A stretch of DNA of 64,000 nt from Palsa-965 sp044448685. GTDB lineage: Bacteria > Bacteroidota > Bacteroidia > Palsa-965. The notes beneath the pieces were generated by a model that made no database searches, was not told the DNA's origin, and saw only the letters and a list, made by a program, of their open reading frames with translations. Of this stretch, positions 10,423 to 18,073 are shown piece by piece. The stretch covers positions 1 to 64,000 of the forward strand of contig JBIOHC010000014.1 of NCBI GenBank assembly GCA_044448685.1, written 5' to 3'. Position 1 is the stretch's first letter, and the number at the start of each line of letters is the position of its first letter. The translations under genes and the position numbers were made by a program.

Positions 10423-13400
10423 TCAGATCCGGATACCGATCACAAGGACATCATCCACTTGTTCCAGGCTTCCTTTCCAGGAGTGAAAGATCTGATCCAG
10501 TTCCGTATGCTGTTGCTCCATATCTTTCTTACTAACCGAAACAAGAAGTTCCTTGAAACGGGTATAAAGGAATTTCTTTCCTTTCGGGCCTCCGAACTGA
10601 TCCGGATAGCCATCACTGAACAAATAAATAAGATCTCCGCGGGCAATATCTATTTCAGTGCTGGTAAAGGGTTTTAATACATCCCCGTATACACCGATGG
10701 GTTGCTTATTCCCTTTGAATTCCTTCAGCTCTCCGTTCTGAATTAAATACAAGGGGTTATTGGCACCGGCGAATACGAGCTTGTTCCTTTTCCTGTCAAT
10801 ACTGCAGAGCACCATATCCATTCCGTCCTTGCTTTCCTGCTCTCCTGTATGCTGCTTTAATGCAAAGATTATTTTTTCCCTTAGCATATTGAGTATAAAT
10901 GCCGGTTCTGAAACGCTGGTTTCGTGCGCAATTTCATTCAGAAGAGAATTTCCAATGATACTCATGAAGGCCCCGGGTACACCATGACCGGTACAGTCGC
11001 AAGCTGCTATAAACAAGGTATCATTCTTTTTATTGAACCAGTAAAAATCACCGCTTACAACATCCCTGGGGCGGAAATAAATAAAGTGTTCCGGTAGTTC
11101 CTTTTTTATTTCATTCTCCAGGGGCAGAATAGCCTGCTGGATCCGGCGGGCATAGTTGATACTGTCTTTGATATCATTAAATGCAAGGGAAAGCTGATCA
11201 TTGGCGCCTTTCAGTTCAACGGTCCGTTCCTTAACCTTCTCTTCCAGTATTTTCTTTTCTATCTCCAGCTTGGCTGTCCTCCATCGGATAAATACAATGA
11301 CCGAACCCAGAATAATCAATACAGAAATGGTGTAGAACCACCACGTTTTCCAGAATGGAGGACGTATGGAGAAAGTACAGGAGACAAGTTCCTTACTCCA
11401 GAAACCATCGGGATTGATTGCTTTTACCCTGAAAACAAAATTATCACCGGAAGGAATATTTGTGTAAACAGCTTCGGTATTCGAAGTAAGCGGAGACCAG
11501 TCGGCATCCACCCCATCGAGCCGGAAAGCATATTTGACATTGGCCGTAGTAAGTGCCTGGTATTCGAAGGTGAGGTGGTTATCTTTGTGACCGAGAGAAA
11601 GCGTCACCGGCAATTTGGTGACGGAATCTATTTTATCCGTGTACTTGCTCCAGTCCACATCCTGGTAGAACAAACGGATAGTATTCAGCACCATGCGGGG
11701 TGGAGCACTGTTCACATAATCGAATTTAGCCTTGAAACGGGTGAGTCCGTTTGTCGTTGAAATCCAAAGGTCACCTTCCTTATCATATAAAAAACCATTC
11801 TGGCTGACTTCAGTTCCTCTCAACCCTTCCTGTTCTCCGTAATATTTAGAAGAAAGAATATGAAAATTTTCATCCAGGGAAAGCCTGTGCATTCCTTTAT
11901 CTGTACCTATCCACAACCTGTTTTTTGAATCCGTGGCAAGTGCATAAATCAGATCTGAGACGAGCCCTTCACGGGAAGAAATTATCCTGAATCCTTTTCC
12001 GTCAAAACGGCTTACTCCGCCTTCATTCGTTCCGAAATAAAGATTCCCTTTCCTGTCTTCACAAATAGTCCAGATCCAGTTATCTCCCAGACCGTCCTTT
12101 TTGCAATATTGCCTGAAGTTTTTCCCGTCATAACAGATTGCACCCTGTTCGAATGTACCAAACCATATATTGTCCTTACTATCCCTGAACATGGTAAAAA
12201 TATTGACTGAGCGTACATTTACGCTGTCCTTATACTGAATCACCTGATCTCCCTTAATCATGAACGCTCCGTAGCCGAAACTGGAAACCCATATATTGCC
12301 TGTTTTATCTTCCAGTATATGGCTGACAGTGCTGACTTTAGTATTATTCAGATCACTGAACTTTTTCTCCACTCCATAGATGCCATTGGTACGCTTCAGT
12401 ACCAGCAGGGGATTTTTATCATTTGATTCCAGGCCTACCCAAACATGTTGACGGCTATCTTCAAAAAGCGTCAGGACTTTGGCATTTTCAAGTTCCTTTA
12501 TTTTTAAAGGAGTTATCTTTCCTTTGGAATCCAGCATACTGATCCCTGAACCTTCGGAAGCAATAAGAAAATTGCCCTGATCATCTTCCAGGCAGGCATT
12601 GACTTTCATATTCAGGAGTCCTTCTTTATCGGTATAGGTAACAAAGGATTCATTTTTCAGCATGGAAGCTCCAAGCGCTGATCCGGTCCAGATATTGCCT
12701 TCATAATCTTCACACAGTGCATAGAGATCATTCGAATTCAGTCCGTTCTTCTCCGTATAAAGCGCTGAATGCCCCATCGCATCCAGCTTACATAATCCTT
12801 TTTCAGTGGCAAACCACATATTTTCATGCTGGTCCTGGCGTATTGCATACACCAATGATTTATCAATTGCAGGTAACTGCACGGCATGAAAGGAATTTCC
12901 ATCATACAGCGAAACACCACCTGAAGCGGTCCCAATCCACAACCTTCCCTTGCTGTCACTGCGCATACAATAAATATTATCGTCGCTCAGCCCGTCTTTA
13001 CGCGTATAGGTAATGAATGATTTACCATCATATCTGACAAGACCATGACGTTTGGAACCAAACCACATCCTCTGGTCTTTATCTTCCTGTACGCAGAAAA
13101 ATTCATTCCAGGGTAATCCGTCATCCATTGTTAATGTTTTGAATCTCTTGCCGTCAAAAACGGCTATCCCTCCGGCTGATGCAAGCCAGATCTGACTTTT
13201 GGAATCACAGAAGATGGAATTTATTTCCAGATTTTTTAATCCTTCCGGACGGCTGAACAGTTCGAATGAATAGCCGTTAAACTTTGCCAGTCCGGAGCCG
13301 AAGGAGGCGATCCAGAGATTTCCTGCTTTGTCTTCACAGATAGAGGTGAGGTTATTACCCGGTAATCCCTCTTTGGAGGTATAGTTTTTAAAATTCTTTC

Positions 13401-13596
13401 CGTCAAAGCGGCTAAGACCACCTTGTGTGGCAAACCAGAGATAACCACGCGAATCCAGGAATATCTGATTGACACTCGAATTGACAAGTCCGTTTTTAGT
13501 ATAGAACAGCCGTATATTGTATTGCTGGGAACACAGCTTTTGTGAACATAGCAACAGCAAGCTTATAACCAGATATCTAAATCGCCTGCCTGTCAT
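10423..13596 (-). CDS. Propeller-sensor SpoIIE-type protein phosphatase
   Basis: 1057 residues. After a signal peptide (to about residue 24, CSQ) come many two-component-regulator propeller repeats (GLPGNNLTSICEDKAGNLWI, GLSDDNIYCMRSDSKGRLWI and similar) making two periplasmic beta-propellers. A Y_Y_Y domain (YAFRLDGVDADWSPL ... YTNIPSGDNFVFRVKA) follows, then one transmembrane helix (TWWFYTISVLIILGSVIVFI), a coiled coil and a C-terminal PP2C/SpoIIE phosphatase with CDCTGHGVPGAFMS, KDGMDMVL, FAGANNP and DGYPDQFGG. The enzyme would dephosphorylate a serine/threonine phosphoprotein, typically an anti-sigma antagonist, in response to a periplasmic ligand. No antagonist gene lies beside it. It is convergent with the kelch/PKD giant (stops 18 bp apart). 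Confidence 0.93.
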   Translation of the reverse strand: MTGRRFRYLVISLLLLCSQKLCSQQYNIRLFYTKNGLVNSSVNQIFLDSRGYLWFATQGGLSRFDGKNFKNYTSKEGLPGNNLTSICEDKAGNLWIASFGSGLAKFNGYSFELFSRPEGLKNLEINSIFCDSKSQIWLASAGGIAVFDGKRFKTLTMDDGLPWNEFFCVQEDKDQRMWFGSKRHGLVRYDGKSFITYTRKDGLSDDNIYCMRSDSKGRLWIGTASGGVSLYDGNSFHAVQLPAIDKSLVYAIRQDQHENMWFATEKGLCKLDAMGHSALYTEKNGLNSNDLYALCEDYEGNIWTGSALGASMLKNESFVTYTDKEGLLNMKVNACLEDDQGNFLIASEGSGISMLDSKGKITPLKIKELENAKVLTLFEDSRQHVWVGLESNDKNPLLVLKRTNGIYGVEKKFSDLNNTKVSTVSHILEDKTGNIWVSSFGYGAFMIKGDQVIQYKDSVNVRSVNIFTMFRDSKDNIWFGTFEQGAICYDGKNFRQYCKKDGLGDNWIWTICEDRKGNLYFGTNEGGVSRFDGKGFRIISSREGLVSDLIYALATDSKNRLWIGTDKGMHRLSLDENFHILSSKYYGEQEGLRGTEVSQNGFLYDKEGDLWISTTNGLTRFKAKFDYVNSAPPRMVLNTIRLFYQDVDWSKYTDKIDSVTKLPVTLSLGHKDNHLTFEYQALTTANVKYAFRLDGVDADWSPLTSNTEAVYTNIPSGDNFVFRVKAINPDGFWSKELVSCTFSIRPPFWKTWWFYTISVLIILGSVIVFIRWRTAKLEIEKKILEEKVKERTVELKGANDQLSLAFNDIKDSINYARRIQQAILPLENEIKKELPEHFIYFRPRDVVSGDFYWFNKKNDTLFIAACDCTGHGVPGAFMSIIGNSLLNEIAHETSVSEPAFILNMLREKIIFALKQHTGEQESKDGMDMVLCSIDRKRNKLVFAGANNPLYLIQNGELKEFKGNKQPIGVYGDVLKPFTSTEIDIARGDLIYLFSDGYPDQFGGPKGKKFLYTRFKELLVSVSKKDMEQQHTELDQIFHSWKGSLEQVDDVLVIGIRI

Positions 13597-13655
13597 TGTT
13601 TATTTACGTTGCGTAAGCCTGTTCAGGCAAATTTAAACTTAAATGATGACAAAAG

Positions 13656-13693
13656 AAAAAGCCTGTTCCCGGAGTATATGGAACAGGCTTTTT
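13656..13693 (-). terminator. Rho-independent terminator of the frameshifted PKD gene
   Basis: Thirteen-base arms (AAAAAGCCTGTTC and its exact complement) enclose a 12-base loop. On the minus strand the stem runs into a T-rich tract, 17 bp past the stop at 13710. Confidence 0.85.
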
Positions 13694-13709
13694 AACATTT
13701 TTATCCGTA

Positions 13710-14621
13710 TCAGTGCAGGATCACTTTCTTGAATGCCTTTGTGCTTCCGTCATCAAGCACTACGACATATATACCTTTGGCCAGAGTACTCAGATCCAGT
13801 ATTTTGAGCCCGGTATTCTGGGTACACAGTTCCTTGCTTATTTCAGAACTATATACCTGTTTTCCAATGGCATCAAAAACGGCCAGATGATATCCATCCG
13901 TTGCCGGGGGATAAACCAGATTCAGCGTTCCTTCTGTAGGGTTAGGATAGATCACGAACTGCTCAGCAAGCAATGGATTCTTTATCCCTGTGCTGAAGTT
14001 TATCGTTTTGATATTGGAGTGGGTGGAACTGATGGCGGCTCTTGTGCTGGGCGTACAGGTAAAGTTAGGCACAGCATCAACACGGTATGAATCAGTACCT
14101 GCTGCCGGAGTTACGTCTGTATAGGAAAGCACATTGGCTGGTACCGATGTGATCTGCTGCCAGCCTCCTGCAGGGGTATGGCGGTAGATGTCAAAGGTGC
14201 TGTAGGTAAAGCCTATGTATTCATCCCAGATCAGGTTATACGACCCGCCTATTCCCAGGTTGATATTGAGGTGTATGGTTTTGTGTTCGGAGCTGAGAGC
14301 GGATTCATCCCCGCACTGATCCACCATACTGATCTTATATTTCCAGGAACGCACCTGCGGATTCGAAAGCGGGTCTGTCCATTGACTCAATGCATGATAA
14401 TTCACTGTATCCAGCAGGTAGTACAGGCCGTTCTGAGAACTTTCCTTATATATATTACAATGCATCAGCGTTGTTGAAACCGGGTTGTTCCACAATACCT
14501 GATCCGTATTGGTTGCAGAATCAACAGTCACGATACATACCGGTATTGTCAAAGGGGCATCATGTGTAATATTATAATCCTGGACAGTTTTGCAACCATT
14601 GTGTCCTGTTACGGTAAACAC
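13710..14621 (-). CDS. C-terminal part of frameshifted PKD/SprB protein, with type A T9SS sorting tail
   Basis: This frame is the downstream continuation of the gene that begins at 17404. The only start at its head is an internal GTG (14621), and the frame stays open upstream to about 14682, where it reads YSWSTGATTANLTNGSVG, the natural end of the SprB unit interrupted in the other frame. It is therefore not an independent gene. It carries fibronectin-like sequence and, from about residue 220, a Por-type (type A) secretion tail: FVIYPNPTEGTLNL ... AVFDAIGKQVY ... LAKGIYVVVLDDG ... KKVILH. If the frameshift is real, the product loses this sorting tail and would not be attached at the surface. 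A terminator follows at once. Confidence 0.85.
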   Translation of the reverse strand: MFTVTGHNGCKTVQDYNITHDAPLTIPVCIVTVDSATNTDQVLWNNPVSTTLMHCNIYKESSQNGLYYLLDTVNYHALSQWTDPLSNPQVRSWKYKISMVDQCGDESALSSEHKTIHLNINLGIGGSYNLIWDEYIGFTYSTFDIYRHTPAGGWQQITSVPANVLSYTDVTPAAGTDSYRVDAVPNFTCTPSTRAAISSTHSNIKTINFSTGIKNPLLAEQFVIYPNPTEGTLNLVYPPATDGYHLAVFDAIGKQVYSSEISKELCTQNTGLKILDLSTLAKGIYVVVLDDGSTKAFKKVILH

Positions 14622-14644
14622 ATAACTTCCTACGCTTCCGTTAG

Positions 14645-17404
14645 TCAGATTGGCAGTGGTGGCTCCTGTAGACCAGGAATAGTGTACGGAGCAGTGCCTG
14701 CAACGGCATGCGTATAAATCTTAGTCAGTGCTGATCCGCAACCGGTGCCCGTAATGGAGTCAGTATAAATAAGCGGGCCGTTCAGGTTGCTGACTGTGGA
14801 ACTGGCATTGAACAAACATCCGTTATTGTCAACCACGGTAACTGAATAGCTACCCGGAGCGAGCCCTGTTATAGTGGCAGTAGAGCCACTGTTAGACCAG
14901 TTGTAATTATAAGGTCCGGTGGTACCGCTAACAGCAGCAGTCGCCGTTCCGTTTGACATCCCGCAGGTAGCAGGATGGGTCTCAACAGTAACTTGTACAG
15001 GAGGCGGTTCCGTTACATTAATACTCTTGGATGAAGTACATCCTGCCGCATCTTTTACCGTTATTTCTTTAGGGCCGGCAACGAGGTTGTTGATACTTTG
15101 AACCGTAGCACCGGTTGACCAATGGAAGGTAAAAGGAGAAGAGCCTCCGATAAGGTTGATAGCAATTGCACCGTCATTACCTCCGTAACAGGATACGTTT
15201 ACCACTGTACCGACCGTTATTGTCGGAGCCTGCTGATCACTCACGGTAGCAATTTTGAAGTTTGAACATCCGTGCAGATCGGTGATAGTTACCACATAAA
15301 TTCCGGAAGGAATTGAATCATCAATGTATTTGTTTTTACCATTCGACCATTGGTAGGTATAAGGAGCTGTTCCTCCGCTCACCACCGCGATTGCTTTACC
15401 ATCCGATTTGGTACAATGTGAGCTTACGGAGTTAGTGGTTATTTTAATCAGGGAAGCCGGAATATTAACCGAAGCTGAATCCACTCCGGAAGCTCCGCAA
15501 CCGTTGTAGGCACGAACTGTCACCTGGTAGTGGCCCGGATTTGCGAATGTATGATACACCGGTGATAAGGTCTGGTGCGTTACCAGATTTCCGGTTCCAT
15601 CCCCAAAGTTCCAGACATAGGTGGAACCTTCCAATGCGTAAAAAGCAATAGGTGATCCCTGGCAAGGATACTGGGTATTGTCATACACAATGATATTCCC
15701 GTTTCCGCTGCCGAAATCCGTTACATTGGGTTGTATATTAACTCCTATTGTATCATGGAAAGCATTGCCACAGGTATTGGTATAGGTTACTGTGGCGATA
15801 TAATGGCTGTTGGTTGTATAAGCATGTTTAACATAGCGGTAATCCGTTCCCTGGAAAATAAAATCCTGGGTTGCGGTTGCATTGGTGGCATCCCCAAAAT
15901 CCCAGTGTACGGTACCACCTCCTGCCGGAGCAAATATGAAGAGGACGGAGTCTCCAATACATCCAGCGCGGCCACTTGCTGTTGACATATACCGGTAATT
16001 GCTCTTGTTCGGAAATACGCCGGTAGCCACGTCCACATTCTGGCTTACAGAATCCTTGCTGCCGCAACCATTCTGACCAACACATTTTACAAGATAGTCA
16101 CCTGCGTTACTCAATACATGACTGCCCTGGTTACCCAGAGAATTCGCAGTACCATCACTGAAATTCCACACATAGGTTACACTCGGGTCATTGTAACTGT
16201 TGTTATTTGAACTGGCATTGTAAAGGAAGGAAGCTCCTGGACAAATCGTATCCGGTGTCATTGTACTCGTCAGACTGCCGAAGGGAAGGTTATTTACAAT
16301 CTTCACTGTATCGGTTACCGACTTGCTGTTTCCGCATCCGTTGTAGACGGTAAGGGTCACCACAAATTTTCCGGTTGCAGTAAACTGATGTGTGGGCGAT
16401 TGCTGGGTGGAAGTATCGGAAGCCCCCCCTCCGAAGTTCCATTTATAACTGTGAAATCCATTGGAGTTGGGATAAAACTGAACCAGGGAATTGACACAGG
16501 CAGTATCTCTATGATAACCGTAATTCACATCGATGGAGAAATAACCTGTTACCAGGCTATGCGTCACCACATGCATTGTATCCAGCTTAACAGCAGTATT
16601 TCCGCATGAATTGAAATAGGTCAGTTTGATCGGATACGTTCCGATAGTAGAATAAACGTGGGTAACCTGGGTATTGTTATTATTAGGGTTGTTGGTATGG
16701 GTGATCACCGTTCCATCGCCGAAGTCAAATACATAGTTCTGGTAGCTCCAGTCAGTATAGAAGGTAGCCGCATCATTCGGACAAATACTGTCTGATTGCC
16801 TTGAATAATACGGGTTGTTAATCGGTGCATTGCTCACCACATGCACAAGGCCATGCGCGGTGTCAATACCGCAATTGGTTTTTACAATTGCGCTGACAGT
16901 ATAGGTACCTGTTGAAGCATACGTATGTTGGGTGGAGGAATAATTATTGGAGGTGGTATACCCATCGCCGAAATTCCAGGTCACTGAGTTTACTGTGGTT
17001 CCGCTTCCGGCATAGAAGCTGGTACTGATCATGTCATTCGGGCAAACAGCTACATTCCCTCCGCTTCCTGAATTGAAATTCAGGGAATCCTGTACACCGC
17101 CTACATTGACATATACCCATTGGTTTCCGATAAAACCACCGGTATTGTTATAGGCCGAAAAATCGACCTGATAGTATCCTCCTTTAACGAAGGTATGAGA
17201 CGGGTTCTGCAGGTTAGAACTTGATCCATCCCCGAAGTCCCAATGCCAGGTTACTCCGCCTGTGGCAGAACCGGTGAAGTTTACCGGGAGTGGTCTGCAA
17301 CCTGTGGTGGGAGTGGCCGATGCCGTTACCTGTGCCTGTATCTTCAACCCAGAAAAGAGGGTAAGAAGTAAAACGAGCATGGACATGAAGTATCTTTGTT
17401 TCAT
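14645..17404 (-). CDS. N-terminal part of frameshifted multi-PKD/SprB surface protein
   Basis: The start is placed at the ATG at 17404 (MKQRYFMSMLVLLLTLFSG, signal peptide ending KIQAQ). An upstream ATG at 17458 would put 18 extra residues before the signal peptide. The protein has seven or more PKD domains of about 90-100 residues, each with a WxFGDG core (WHWDFGDGSS, WNFGDGYT, YVFDFGDGT, KWNFGGG, VWNFSDGT, VHWDFGDAT, VWNFGDGT). Three SprB-type repeats follow (CYGGNDGAI ... GTAPYT). The frame then ends prematurely in IPGLQEPPLPI. One base lost near 14682 (the Thr codon before YSW) explains this, and the rest of the gene continues in another frame to 13710. Either a true pseudogene or an assembly error is possible. 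Confidence 0.88.
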   Translation of the reverse strand: MKQRYFMSMLVLLLTLFSGLKIQAQVTASATPTTGCRPLPVNFTGSATGGVTWHWDFGDGSSSNLQNPSHTFVKGGYYQVDFSAYNNTGGFIGNQWVYVNVGGVQDSLNFNSGSGGNVAVCPNDMISTSFYAGSGTTVNSVTWNFGDGYTTSNNYSSTQHTYASTGTYTVSAIVKTNCGIDTAHGLVHVVSNAPINNPYYSRQSDSICPNDAATFYTDWSYQNYVFDFGDGTVITHTNNPNNNNTQVTHVYSTIGTYPIKLTYFNSCGNTAVKLDTMHVVTHSLVTGYFSIDVNYGYHRDTACVNSLVQFYPNSNGFHSYKWNFGGGASDTSTQQSPTHQFTATGKFVVTLTVYNGCGNSKSVTDTVKIVNNLPFGSLTSTMTPDTICPGASFLYNASSNNNSYNDPSVTYVWNFSDGTANSLGNQGSHVLSNAGDYLVKCVGQNGCGSKDSVSQNVDVATGVFPNKSNYRYMSTASGRAGCIGDSVLFIFAPAGGGTVHWDFGDATNATATQDFIFQGTDYRYVKHAYTTNSHYIATVTYTNTCGNAFHDTIGVNIQPNVTDFGSGNGNIIVYDNTQYPCQGSPIAFYALEGSTYVWNFGDGTGNLVTHQTLSPVYHTFANPGHYQVTVRAYNGCGASGVDSASVNIPASLIKITTNSVSSHCTKSDGKAIAVVSGGTAPYTYQWSNGKNKYIDDSIPSGIYVVTITDLHGCSNFKIATVSDQQAPTITVGTVVNVSCYGGNDGAIAINLIGGSSPFTFHWSTGATVQSINNLVAGPKEITVKDAAGCTSSKSINVTEPPPVQVTVETHPATCGMSNGTATAAVSGTTGPYNYNWSNSGSTATITGLAPGSYSVTVVDNNGCLFNASSTVSNLNGPLIYTDSITGTGCGSALTKIYTHAVAGTAPYTIPGLQEPPLPI

Positions 17405-17455
17405 GAGATCTGTATTTGTGAATGTTCTGCTTTGAGAGCGGGGATAAATCCAATT

Positions 17456-17463
17456 CAAATATA
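17456..17463 (-). promoter_or_regulatory. -7 element of the frameshifted PKD gene
   Basis: The minus strand reads TATATTTG, an exact match to the Bacteroidota -7 consensus TAnnTTTG, about 50 bp before the chosen start at 17404. No clear TTTG lies 19-21 bp upstream, so the call is tentative. Its position supports the ATG at 17404 rather than the one at 17458. Confidence 0.4.
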
Positions 17464-17588
17464 AGCCATTTTCTATGTTCCTTTACATGGTAAACCAGAT
17501 TAAATTATCGATAAATTGTATTTTTTTACCAACAAGTGCAACCTTTTCAATGTCCACTTCTTTTTCCTTGTAAACCCTTAAGTAACAG

Positions 17589-18056
17589 ATGGAAACACAG
17601 GCCGATACCGATAACCGCTTCATGCGGGAAGCGCTTAAGGAAGCGAAAAGAGCTTATGACATGGATGAAGTGCCGGTTGGAGCACTTATTGTATGCAAGA
17701 ATACTATCCTGACACGGACGTATAATTATACCGAACACCTTACCGACGTGACAGCCCATGCAGAGATGCAGGCTTTCACGGCAGCTTCGGCATCACTGGG
17801 AGGCAAATACCTCCCTGAATGCACATTGTATGTGACCCTTGAACCCTGTGTGATGTGTGCCGGAGCGGCCTTCTGGACACAGATAGGCAGGATTGTGTAT
17901 GGAGCAAGGGATGAAAAAAGGGGATTTATGCAGTATGCACGTACAGGCAAACAGGATGTTTCCCTGCTCCACCCCAAAACCATACTCACTGGAGGTATAC
18001 TGCAGGAGGAATGCTCAGCACTGCTAAAGACATTCTTCTCCCGAAAAAGAAAATAA
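17589..18056 (+). CDS. tadA: tRNA(Arg) adenosine-34 deaminase (TadA family)
   Basis: 155 residues, typical for TadA. The zinc-site motifs are complete: H57-A58-E59 (catalytic Glu) and P86-C87-V88-M89-C90, with the family block MREALKEAKRA near the N-terminus and DEVPVGALIV. TadA converts adenosine 34 of tRNA-Arg(ACG) to inosine in the cytoplasm. Some deaminases of this family act on guanine or cytidine, but the length and TAHAEMQA context favour tRNA deaminase. The gene is convergent with the M16 protease gene (stops 17 bp apart) and divergent from the PKD gene. Confidence 0.92.
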   Translation: METQADTDNRFMREALKEAKRAYDMDEVPVGALIVCKNTILTRTYNYTEHLTDVTAHAEMQAFTAASASLGGKYLPECTLYVTLEPCVMCAGAAFWTQIGRIVYGARDEKRGFMQYARTGKQDVSLLHPKTILTGGILQEECSALLKTFFSRKRK

Positions 18057-18073
18057 ACACGTTTAGTTTCCCG

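Noticed and set aside
14621..14645. Treating 13710-14621 as an independent gene
   Set aside because: Its only start is an internal GTG, and the frame continues upstream into the missing end of a SprB unit.
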